From NCBI GenBank assembly GCA_042408955.1, contig JBHOQQ010000088.1:1-64000 (forward strand): a DNA stretch of 64,000 bases. Reading direction: 5' to 3'. Below the pieces are notes generated by a model. The model searched no databases and was not told where the DNA came from. It worked only from the letters and a program-made list of their open reading frames with translations. This document shows positions 54,967-62,929 of this stretch, in pieces (within the stretch, counting starts at the first letter, position 1; each line of letters starts with the position of its first letter). The position numbers and the translations under genes are program-made. The stretch comes from CALGSZ01 sp042408955 (GTDB taxonomy: Bacteria > Chloroflexota > Chloroflexia > Thermomicrobiales > UBA6265).

Positions 54967-55651
54967 CGCGCTGCGCCACGCACGAGCTTCAGCACCGTTC
55001 CTTGGTCGGTCCCAGCGGAATGCGAACGTTCGATGATTGCGGTCGGCGGCTGAAGGAGATGCCGCCGCCATCGCGTCATTCCGTTCGCGCCTGCGCGGGA
55101 GTGCACAGCGAGGAATCTCGTTCGCGCGTGCCGGTTCGCGCGAACCCGATAGGATGCGATCTGCTCGGTGACGCGGCGCAGTGTTCCTTACGCACCATGG
55201 AGACGGGAAACCCCACGTGTGCTCCCGAACCCGGCCAGGCGGGATGATGGCGACAGGAGGCACGGGGAGCCGGCTTGGGAACAAGCGTAAGCTCCCGGTG
55301 CGGCATCCAAGGCGCAGCGCTCGGCGGCGTATCCATATGATCTTCGGGCGGGGATCTCGCTCATGCAAGCGTGCACCGCGTCATCACGTTTCCGAAGAGC
55401 GTTCATCCAAAGGAAGCAGCGATACAAGAGTATCATCTCCGCGGCGCGGAATTGCGGCCTCTTGCGTTCCTTACCTGGTGCAATCGTCCCGATTGGGAGC
55501 GATCTCTAGGCGTGGGGAATGCAATTTCCATAAAAACTTGCTAAGGTAGCAGAAGCCAGAGGGCGGGAGAACGGAGACCAGGGTCAGGAATGCGTTCTGG
55601 CTCCGCATGCCTCCGTTGCCTGCGGTGTGTGACGCACAAGGGGTCTGAGCA
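54967..55651. other. 685-base intergenic region rich in palindromes and a structured element
   Basis: No gene is recognised. Several GTTCGCGC/CGAAC elements occur: CGAACGTTCG near 55027, GTTCGCGC near 55083 and 55120, and the perfect 14-base palindrome GGTTCGCGCGAACC (55133-55146). A long hairpin lies at 55260-55301 and is described separately. No tRNA and no SRP RNA signature (AGCAG with GGAA loop) was found. Promoter elements for the following sigma-like gene are not obvious. Confidence 0.5.
55218..55301. repeat. Structured hairpin element with mutually exclusive stems
   Basis: GCACGGGGAGC (55260-55270) and GCTCCCGGTGC (55291-55301) pair over 11 positions with one mismatch. Inside, GCTTG-GGAA-CAAGC forms a second stem closed by a GGAA tetraloop. 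The first GCAC can instead pair with GTGCTCC at about 55219 (through GGA-G-GCAC), so the two folds exclude each other. The strand is not determined. Confidence 0.4.
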
Positions 55652-56275
55652 GTGGCGGAACGGCCTGAAGGGGAAGCAGCTTTTGAGCGAGAGGTCCATC
55701 AGCGGCTACTCGCTGGGGATCGTACTGCTCCTCATGACTTGTGCGCACATTTTCTTGAGCGGCTCTGCCGCACGCTTCAGCGCAAGAATCCGACAGTAGA
55801 TGCGGATCTCGTGAGCGATGCTGTTACGAACGCGCTGCTCGACTATAGCGAGCATCCTGACCGCTTCAACCCGGACAAGCGCTCCCTGACCGGGTATCTG
55901 CTAATGTCCGCGCAGGGCGATCTCCGCAATTTGCTCCGGGCTCGGAAGCGTGAGCGCCAGGAATTGCCGCTCAACGAGGATGTCGAAAACACGTCTGGCG
56001 AGCGGAATAGATTGGCAGAGACAGGGGAATCGCCGGATGACATTCTGGATTCCCTGATCGCAGAAGAGTGTCGCCAGCAGGTGATGGCCTTGGCGCAGAA
56101 CGAAGAAGAGCGGATCGTGTTGCGGCTCATGATGGATGGTGAACGGGAGACGGGCGTCTTTCTTGATCAATTGGGGTGGCAAGGTCCGCGCGACGAGCTG
56201 AGCACCCGCTTGTACCGCATGAAAGACCGCCTCGTCAAAAGGGTCCGGCGTTCGCTTGAGGTATGCCATGGATAA
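55652..56275 (+). CDS. Sigma-70-like protein of unknown specificity
   Basis: The 207-residue protein has a region that resembles sigma region 2 (DLVSDAVTNALLDY and SLTGYLLMSAQGDLRNLLR) and a basic C-terminal helix (RLYRMKDRLVKRVRRS) in place of a clear region 4. It may be a divergent sigma factor or a DNA-binding regulator. GTG 55652 follows AAGGGGT. Its stop is overlapped by the start of the next gene, and the three genes to 57367 form a tight operon that ends in an ImmA/IrrE peptidase. Confidence 0.65.
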   Translation: MAERPEGEAAFEREVHQRLLAGDRTAPHDLCAHFLERLCRTLQRKNPTVDADLVSDAVTNALLDYSEHPDRFNPDKRSLTGYLLMSAQGDLRNLLRARKRERQELPLNEDVENTSGERNRLAETGESPDDILDSLIAEECRQQVMALAQNEEERIVLRLMMDGERETGVFLDQLGWQGPRDELSTRLYRMKDRLVKRVRRSLEVCHG

Positions 56276-56669
56276 CGCGGACCAACGTTCGCAACCTGAA
56301 GAAACGAGTGTCGCGTTGATGTGCCGGGCTGCGCGGGCCGCCGAGCGCCGGCCCGCGTTCCTGGCCTCAGTGTTCGCGGCCTACCGAGCCGCAGAGCAAC
56401 TGGACGAACTTGGGCTTTCGCGCATGTTGAACATTCCGCCCGAGCAGGTTTGCGGGCTGGCACTTTGTCTTCGCCCGCGCGCCGAGTTCTTTCGCGAGGA
56501 CGTGCAACGGATCGCCGAGCGTTTTCATGTAGATCCGCAAACGCTGGCAGGGATTATCCGGCACGTTGAAGCGATCGCGGCGATCGAAGCGGCCAGCACC
56601 GCGCACGGGAAAATTGCCGCGGCAGCGCGTGACGCGGAGGAATCATCTGACAAGGATGGGACTCCATGA
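56268..56669 (+). CDS. Small helical protein of the sigma-like/ImmA operon
   Basis: The 133-residue protein is almost entirely helical and rich in Ala, Arg and Glu. It has no recognised motif. A repeat-like helical segment LDELGLSRMLNIPPEQVCG recalls the first part of an HTH domain, but this is only a suggestion. The ATG at 56268 lies inside the last codons of the previous gene (ATGGATAA), and its stop overlaps the peptidase gene by ATGA. It may be the partner or substrate of the downstream peptidase. Confidence 0.6.
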   Translation: MDNADQRSQPEETSVALMCRAARAAERRPAFLASVFAAYRAAEQLDELGLSRMLNIPPEQVCGLALCLRPRAEFFREDVQRIAERFHVDPQTLAGIIRHVEAIAAIEAASTAHGKIAAAARDAEESSDKDGTP

Positions 56670-57367
56670 GCGATGCACTGCTGCACAAGCTCGCGGATCG
56701 GTTCTGGCGCGAGGCGGGCGGAGCCCCGCCGGAGCCACGCGATCTGGTGCGGGCAGTGTCGCTGGCGCTCCCGGTAGCGGTGGTCTTCATGCCAGCACTC
56801 ACCTTAGAGCGGGTACACATCTGGCTCGAGCGGCGCGGCGCTCCCTACCGCGTTGATTGTGCATCTCGTCGCCTGCGTGGCTGCCTGGTGGCGGCTGGCG
56901 GGCGCGGCATCGTCTTCGTTGAGGGCGCCGATCCGGCAGACGAACGCCGGTTTACCCTTGCACACGAGGTTGCGCACTTTCTGCTTCATTACCAGTATCC
57001 GCGCGAGCGGGCAGTGCGCCGCCTTGGACCGGGAATCCTGCCGGTGCTCGACGGCTTGCGCGAGCCTACCCCCGAGGAGCGGATCGGTGCGGTACTGGCC
57101 GGCTGCCCGCTGGGCGTGCACACGCATCTGCTCGAACGCACCGGGGACGCGGGTGCGCTGGCCGCCGGAGCGGAAAACGAGGCGGACCGGCTCGCCTGGG
57201 AACTCCTGGCACCACAGGCCGATCTGCGAAGCGTGCCGGCAGGTGACCGGGAGCGCGTCTTGCAGACCCGCTTCGGCTTGCCCAGCCCGGAAGCAGCACG
57301 GTACGCCCGATGGCTGCGGCGCCGATTCGACGGCCCACCGACCTATTTGGACTGGCTAGGCTCCTGA
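56666..57367 (+). CDS. ImmA/IrrE-family metallopeptidase
   Basis: The 233-residue protein has the zinc-binding HEVAHFLLH motif (about residue 100) and a downstream Glu-bearing helix ENEADRLAWELLAP, typical of ImmA/IrrE peptidases. These cleave repressors or other regulators in stress responses and mobile elements. Start and stop are tightly coupled with the previous gene. The usual HTH antitoxin/repressor partner is not present as such; the small helical protein or the sigma-like protein may be the target. Confidence 0.9.
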   Translation: MSDALLHKLADRFWREAGGAPPEPRDLVRAVSLALPVAVVFMPALTLERVHIWLERRGAPYRVDCASRRLRGCLVAAGGRGIVFVEGADPADERRFTLAHEVAHFLLHYQYPRERAVRRLGPGILPVLDGLREPTPEERIGAVLAGCPLGVHTHLLERTGDAGALAAGAENEADRLAWELLAPQADLRSVPAGDRERVLQTRFGLPSPEAARYARWLRRRFDGPPTYLDWLGS

Positions 57368-57400
57368 CTCCGTTCCGCGCCCGCACGCGGAGGTGATCCG

Positions 57401-58642
57401 ATGTCCGCAACTCCCGCTGAGAACCCATCACCACCCACGGCGCGTGTCCGGCCGGGGCCGCCTGCGACCGGCGATCAGCGGCTGATGGCCGATGATGCGT
57501 TTCAGGCCGCGTTTGGTGAGCCGCTGTCCCGCACGCTCGATTTGGAAACCTGGCTGCCGGGCGAGGACCTGCAACGGCTGTACGAGCGTTTGGAGCAGGA
57601 GGTCAAGGGAGCGCTGTCGTATGAGGACGCGGCGCTGCGCACGATCCGGCACCAGGTGTTGCCGAGAATCGCGCACAACCTGCGGGTGCCGGAGGTTGCG
57701 GGCGTCTACCGCGTATCGGCTGAGGATATCGCCCGCGTCCACCGCTTGGTGCTGTTCAATGGCGGCGTTGAAGCAGCCGATGGTACCTTCGTTGGGCATG
57801 ACACCCTGGCGATGACGATTACCCAGGTCGGCGTTTGCCTGGTCAGCTACCAGGGTGATAGCGGCTCGTGGGTGCACCGGCTGTACCGGCGCGACCTGCG
57901 GGCGCATGTCATGGATCCAGTCGAGGAAGTCGAGGCGCTCCTCATGCGGCGTCAGCGCCGGACCGGCGGGGACGAGCGCGACCGGCGCTCGCAGTTGAGC
58001 ATGCTGGCGCAGCGGGCCATCCTCGCCTTTGCCGAGCGGGCAGCCCTCTTGGATCGGTCGACCGCGCCGTGGCGGATGGGCCACGGAAATCCGGTCCCCG
58101 TCGAGCTTCTTTCAGGATCCGGCTACATGGCGCTGCTCGATGCCGCGCTGCCGCTCTTGCGCCGACTCATCGGCGAGCACCGCAAGATCGTCTATGTGCC
58201 GAGCGAGCCGCGCGAGGGCGGGCTGCTGACGATCGGGTATGCCTTGCAGCCGCTCGAATACGCGGTCATCGATACCATGCAGTTGCGGTTGAGCGACGTG
58301 GTCGAGCGGTATCACTATGACCGGGCGCACTTCAACGCGGCGCGCGCCTTTGTCGAGGAGATCGGACCGCAGCTCGTGATTGGGGTCTACCGGGTCTCCT
58401 CGCTCGGCCCGCCACGCCTCTTCTACGCGCACCGGGAGCACGCGCATGAGGCGGCGCTGATCGCGATGGCAGATAGCGCGCTCCAGGAGCATCGCGCGTT
58501 CCCGATGCTCATTGATCTTGCCGACACCGTCTGCCACACCATCTTCGGTCCCGCCGATTTTCGGGACTCGGTCCGGCTGGCTTACCTCGACGCTGGGCAT
58601 CCCTACAGCTACCTCGGTGAGCGAGAGATGCGCGAACGGTAG
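57401..58642 (+). CDS. NurA-like (nuclease-fold) domain protein
   Basis: The 413-residue protein shows a DG-T/F step in VEAADGTFVGHD (about 125-136) and the later FPMLIDLADTVCHTIFG near the C-terminus. These resemble the first Asp motif and the C-terminal region of NurA nucleases. Other NurA motifs cannot be placed with certainty, so the call is tentative. NurA normally pairs with the HerA ATPase, which is not in the window. It lies 33 bases after the ImmA/IrrE gene and may belong to the same operon. Confidence 0.5.
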   Translation: MSATPAENPSPPTARVRPGPPATGDQRLMADDAFQAAFGEPLSRTLDLETWLPGEDLQRLYERLEQEVKGALSYEDAALRTIRHQVLPRIAHNLRVPEVAGVYRVSAEDIARVHRLVLFNGGVEAADGTFVGHDTLAMTITQVGVCLVSYQGDSGSWVHRLYRRDLRAHVMDPVEEVEALLMRRQRRTGGDERDRRSQLSMLAQRAILAFAERAALLDRSTAPWRMGHGNPVPVELLSGSGYMALLDAALPLLRRLIGEHRKIVYVPSEPREGGLLTIGYALQPLEYAVIDTMQLRLSDVVERYHYDRAHFNAARAFVEEIGPQLVIGVYRVSSLGPPRLFYAHREHAHEAALIAMADSALQEHRAFPMLIDLADTVCHTIFGPADFRDSVRLAYLDAGHPYSYLGEREMRER

Positions 58643-58685
58643 CGCCGGGTAAGGGCACTCCCGATCCTAAGCCCGAGCCTCCGAA

Positions 58686-58711
58686 GGGTGCGAGTGAAGG
58701 AAAACGCACCC
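58686..58711 (+). terminator. Possible terminator hairpin after the NurA-like gene
   Basis: GGGTGCG and CGCACCC form a perfect 7-bp stem with a 12-base A-rich loop. No T-tract follows, so an intrinsic terminator is only weakly supported. Confidence 0.3.
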
Positions 58712-58879
58712 GATGCTTGACCGGTTGGAAAAGAAGATGGTGTGATGAAATGTGGAAGAACTTTGGTCAGAACACCGTGATGTGTGAATTAGTGAACGAA
58801 GTCTTCATGAACATTGAAATTCATCGCCTATGGAAGTTGAGCGTTGCCAAATGATTTCAGGAAAAAACAGGAGAATGTG

Positions 58880-59495
58880 ATGGGCGGGTACGGATCAGGA
58901 CGCTGACCTCGCTGGGATGCACGCCCCACCACCGACCGGTTGTACCGCCTGGTGCTGCACGACTGGACACGGCACGACCGGCTCCAACCCGGTCTCTGGG
59001 GCAGCACCCGCTGGCTGCGCGGTGAGCGGGTGACCGGTGCCGTCGGCTGGATCGTCCTTGGGCAAACGACCGATTCCAGCGTGCGTATGCCGGAGGCACT
59101 GCTGCTTCACTATCAGGCCGAGGGTGCGGTGATCTGCGAGCGGATCGCCCTGACCTGGACCGCCTACCCGCTCGGCGGTCTGTCCGGGGTGCGGGCGACC
59201 CTGCGCGGTACTCTCTGGCGGCGTTCACTTTTGCTGCCGGCGCTGTCACGGTCTAGCCTATGCCAGCACGCGCGAGGAGCCGTACGAGCGGGCGCTGCGC
59301 CGTGCCCAGGCGATCCGCCAGCGGCTGGGGGGATCGCCCAATCTCCTGGCCCCATTCCCTGCCAAGCCGCCCCGGATGCACTGGCGCACCTACTGGCGGC
59401 TTGTAGCGGAGGCGATGGAGTGTGAGGCGGTCTGGGGAGCGGGACGTGCGGCGTGGCTGGAGCAGGTGGTCAGTCTTGCGCGGCCGCGAAGGTGA
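58880..59495 (+). pseudogene. Zinc-ribbon protein gene, disrupted by a stop codon and a frameshift
   Basis: AGGAG precedes ATG 58880, which starts MGGYGSGR and then meets TGA at 58904. Reading on in the same frame gives a good protein: RPTTDRLYRLVLHDW, then WGSTRWLRGERVTGAVGWIV and ICERIALTWTAYPLGG. Around 59165-59185 the sense moves by one frame and continues as CPGCGRPCAVLSGG, CCRRCHGLAYASTREE and finally VVSLARPRR with stop at 59493-59495. The CPGC...CRRC ribbon shows that the two frames belong to one protein. It is a decayed gene, or the sequence has errors at both sites. Confidence 0.7.
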
Positions 59496-59508
59496 CGGGA
59501 GGACCCCG

Positions 59509-59880
59509 ATGGGACGGAAGGATGGCGTCGCCCGGCGTGAGCAGGCTTTGCATCGGCACTGGGAACGGCAGGTTCGCCGGTGGGAGGCATGGCAGGACGC
59601 GGCCGATGCCGTGCACGACGTGCTGCCTCAGGCGATGGCTGTGCTGAAGGAGATCCTACAGACCGGGGACCCGAAGGCGCGCCTAATGGTAGTGCTCGCG
59701 CTGCTGCGGTGGGCGAGCATCACGCCGCAAGCCGTTTGCCCGTCACCGGTCGTGACCTGGCTGGATGAGCACCTGGCGGATGCCTTGCTCGTGACCAGCG
59801 GCGAAGCACCGGAGCTGATGCCGATGACCGCCGAGCGAAATCGCAACGAGCCAGCAACGAAACCCGTGCGCGATGCGTGA
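59509..59880 (+). CDS. Small helical protein of unknown function
   Basis: The 123-residue protein is mostly helical, with a Trp/Arg-rich start (QALHRHWERQVRRWEAW) and a leucine-rich centre (QAMAVLKEILQTGD). No motif is recognised. GGGAGG lies seven bases before ATG 59509. It begins 13 bases after the decayed zinc-ribbon gene and may once have been its operon partner. Confidence 0.6.
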   Translation: MGRKDGVARREQALHRHWERQVRRWEAWQDAADAVHDVLPQAMAVLKEILQTGDPKARLMVVLALLRWASITPQAVCPSPVVTWLDEHLADALLVTSGEAPELMPMTAERNRNEPATKPVRDA

Positions 59881-60049
59881 CACTACCTCACCTCAGCGGT
59901 CAATGAACGATCCCGTGAATTGCCCGGCTCGCTCACGACAGGTTGCAGGCCGGGTGCACAGCCCCGCGAGCCCTGTGTAGAATCCAGTGCCAATGACGTA
60001 ATCTATCGATGCAGGGCTTCACGCTAGCCGAGAGAGAAGGATCGTTTCT

Positions 60050-62929
60050 GTGATTGCTTCCTCCGTGACACGGCCCGCAGTTGGCTCGCTCGTCTCCGTT
60101 CGTAAACGCGATTGGGTCGTCCTGCCGGCCGATGAGCCCGATGTCGTCCGCCTCCGGCCGCTGACCGGACTCGCGGACGATGCCATCGGCATTTTGCTCC
60201 CGTTGGAGCGTGTTGAGCCGAGCCAGTTCCCGAAGCCGGACCCGGCGACCGCGTGGGACACGCAGGGTGGCCTGCTGCTGCTGGATGCCGTCCGCCTTGC
60301 TCTGCGCGATGGCGCCGCTCCGTTCCGCTCCCTCGGCCGCCTGTCCTTTACGCCGCGCCCGTACCAGTTCGTCCCCTTGATCATGGCGCTGCGCCAGGAC
60401 CCGGTGCGCCTGCTCATCGCCGACGATGTGGGCGTCGGCAAAACGATCGAGGCCGGCATGATCGCTCGTGAGCTCCTCGACCGTGGCCTCGCGCACCGCC
60501 TTGCCGTCATCTGCCCGGCGCACCTCTGCGAGCAGTGGGAAGCTGAGCTAGCCGAAAAGTTTGGCATTCAGGCTGCCGTCATTCAATCTGCCCGCTTTGC
60601 CCGCCTGGAGCGCGAGCTGCCGCGTCCCGATCTGAGCGTCTTCTCGTATTACCGGCACCTCATCGCCAGCATCGACTACGTCAAGTCCGGCGCACACCGG
60701 GGGCCCTTCCTCGACAACGCGCCCGACCTTGTCATCGTCGACGAGGCGCACATGGCGGCCCGTCCCCGCGGTCAGGCCGGCAACGTGCAGCACCAGCGCT
60801 ACGAGTTCCTGCGCGACCTCGCTGCCAATCCGCGGCGGCATATCCTTCTCGTGACTGCCACACCACACAGTGGCATCGAGGAGAGCTTCCGCTCGCTCCT
60901 TGGCCTGCTGGATCGGCGCTTCGACATCACCGGCCCTGACGACCCAGCAGACTTCCCGCGTGAGGCGCTCCTGCCGCATCTTGTCCAACGCCAGCGGAAG
61001 GACTTGGAGCGCTGGCTCGGCAATGAGACCCCATTCCCTCGGCGTGAATCTCAGGAGCGCCCTTATCCGCTATCCCGCGCCTACCACGCGCTTTTCGACG
61101 ACGTCCTCGCCTACTGCCGGGAATCGGTTCGCTCCGGCGGCGGGCTCGGTTCGCAGCAACAGCGAGTCCGCCACTGGGCGGCCATCGCTCTCCTCCGCTG
61201 CGTCCTCTCCAGTCCGCGCGCGGCGGTCTCGGTCCTCGCCGAACGAGCGAAGAAGCAGGGGCTGACCGAGGCCGAGCAGGCCCCGCCGGATGACGAGATC
61301 GACGCGATCTACCGGCCGCAAGTCCTCGATCCGATTGACGAGGAAGCAGTTGGCGATTACGTCCCGGCCGCGCCCATCGAAGACGCCGAGATCCTGCTCG
61401 CCGATTCGGAGCGCCGCCGCCTGTCCAGCTTCCTCAAGCGCGCTCGCGAGCTCGAAGGCCCATCCCACGACGCGAAGCTCGCCGAGCTCGGCACCGCCGT
61501 TGCCGAGCTGTTGCGCGACGGCTACCGACCGATCGTCTTCTGCCGCTACATCGCCACTGCCGACTATCTGGCAGCGTGGCTGCCGAAGGTGGTGAACACG
61601 GATGCGCCGAACCTCCGCGTGGTCGCCGTCACCGGCGAGATCGGGGACGAGGAGCGGCGCGCGAAGATCGACGAGCTCGTTGCCGAGACCGGCCCGCGCG
61701 TCCTCGTCGCCACCGACTGCCTGTCGGAAGGGATCAATCTCCAAGAGCACTTCGACGCCGTTGTTCACTACGACCTGCCCTGGAATCCGAACCGCATCGA
61801 GCAGCGCGAGGGGCGCGTCGACCGCTTCGGGCAGACCAAGCCGGTCATTAGGACGATGCTCCTGTACGGCTCAGACAACCCGGTTGACCGCGTCGTCTTG
61901 GACGTTCTGATCCGGAAGGCGAGGACGATCCGGGACCGGCTGGGGGTCTCCATCCCCGTGCCGGGCGAGACCGAGCTCATCGTCCAGAGCGTTGTCGAGA
62001 GCGTGCTCCTGCAGGGCTCGGCAGCGGCGATGCCGGCCCGGTCGGGCGTGCAGCTCACCCTCGGCTTGACCGGCCCTGAAGTCAGCCGGCTCCACGCCGC
62101 CTGGGAGGCCGCGGCAGACAAAGAGCGAGCGAGCCGCGCGTTCTTCGCGCAGCGCGGCATCAAACCGGACGAGGTGGCCCGGGAGCTGGAAGCCGCCGAC
62201 CCCGTCCTTGGCGATGCCGACTCCGTCCGCCGCTTCCTTGCGGGTGCGCTGCAACGCTTCGGCGGCGAGCTGCGTCCCACCACGCGCGAGGGCGTCTTTG
62301 AGCTGTTCCCCGGGCAGCTTGCTTCAACGCTTGAGGATCGCGGCTTCTCCGGCTCCCCCCTGCGCGTCACCTTCGACCGGCGCCACGATCCAACCGCGAT
62401 CGCCCTCGGCCGCACCCACCCAATCGTCGCCGCCGTCTGCGACGCGGTGATCGGCCGCGCCATGACTCCCGGCGGTGACCGCGCCTTCGCCCGGTGCGGC
62501 GCCACCTTCACCACCGCCGTCACCCGCCGGACGGCCGTCCTCCTCCTGCGCTTGCGCTATCTCCTCAAGGAGCAGGAGACCGACCAATTCGCCGAGGAGA
62601 TTGTGCTCGCCGCCTTCGAGCCGCGCGAGGGCCGCCCGGCGTGGCTGGAACCACTCGACTCCGCGGCCCGCGACCTCCTCGCTCGCTCCCGCCCGCTCGT
62701 CAACGCGAGCCAGAAAGAGCGCGCCGAGCAGGTAGCCTGGGCGCTCTCGTTCCTCGACCGCGATCCGGCGTGGTTCCGGCCGATCGTCACCTGGCGCGAG
62801 GCGCAGCTTCAGGAGTCGCACGCCCGGTTGCGCAAGCTCGCCAAGGCGCCGCGGCTCCAGGTCCGGCCACATGAGCCACCCGACATCCTCGGCTGCTATG
62901 TCCTCGTCCCCGCTGGAGGAACCCGCTGA
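60050..62929 (+). CDS. SNF2-like DEAD/DEAH helicase of a probable defence locus
   Basis: The 959-residue protein has the helicase motifs DDVGVGKTIEAGMIA (I), VIVDEAHMAA (II), LLVTATPHSG (III), VFCRYIATADYLA (IV) and VATDCLSEGINLQ with QREGRVDRFGQ (V and VI), spanning residues about 110-620. A C-terminal region of 300 residues has no known motif. This is the layout of SNF2-like helicases next to methylases in anti-phage systems such as DISARM (DrmD). The start is GTG 60050 after AAGGATC. The TGA stop overlaps the ATG of the methylase-like gene by one base. Codon use is more C-ending than in the first half of the window. Confidence 0.88.
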   Translation: MIASSVTRPAVGSLVSVRKRDWVVLPADEPDVVRLRPLTGLADDAIGILLPLERVEPSQFPKPDPATAWDTQGGLLLLDAVRLALRDGAAPFRSLGRLSFTPRPYQFVPLIMALRQDPVRLLIADDVGVGKTIEAGMIARELLDRGLAHRLAVICPAHLCEQWEAELAEKFGIQAAVIQSARFARLERELPRPDLSVFSYYRHLIASIDYVKSGAHRGPFLDNAPDLVIVDEAHMAARPRGQAGNVQHQRYEFLRDLAANPRRHILLVTATPHSGIEESFRSLLGLLDRRFDITGPDDPADFPREALLPHLVQRQRKDLERWLGNETPFPRRESQERPYPLSRAYHALFDDVLAYCRESVRSGGGLGSQQQRVRHWAAIALLRCVLSSPRAAVSVLAERAKKQGLTEAEQAPPDDEIDAIYRPQVLDPIDEEAVGDYVPAAPIEDAEILLADSERRRLSSFLKRARELEGPSHDAKLAELGTAVAELLRDGYRPIVFCRYIATADYLAAWLPKVVNTDAPNLRVVAVTGEIGDEERRAKIDELVAETGPRVLVATDCLSEGINLQEHFDAVVHYDLPWNPNRIEQREGRVDRFGQTKPVIRTMLLYGSDNPVDRVVLDVLIRKARTIRDRLGVSIPVPGETELIVQSVVESVLLQGSAAAMPARSGVQLTLGLTGPEVSRLHAAWEAAADKERASRAFFAQRGIKPDEVARELEAADPVLGDADSVRRFLAGALQRFGGELRPTTREGVFELFPGQLASTLEDRGFSGSPLRVTFDRRHDPTAIALGRTHPIVAAVCDAVIGRAMTPGGDRAFARCGATFTTAVTRRTAVLLLRLRYLLKEQETDQFAEEIVLAAFEPREGRPAWLEPLDSAARDLLARSRPLVNASQKERAEQVAWALSFLDRDPAWFRPIVTWREAQLQESHARLRKLAKAPRLQVRPHEPPDILGCYVLVPAGGTR

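Noticed and set aside
55200..55310. Possible SRP RNA or other housekeeping RNA in the large intergenic region
   Set aside because: A GGAA loop and a CCCGGCCAGG stretch are present, but the AGCAG strand and the asymmetric loop of the SRP domain are missing.
58904..58906. TGA codon in the zinc-ribbon gene as selenocysteine or programmed read-through
   Set aside because: No SECIS-like hairpin is evident, and a second, independent frameshift lies downstream. Decay is the simpler explanation.
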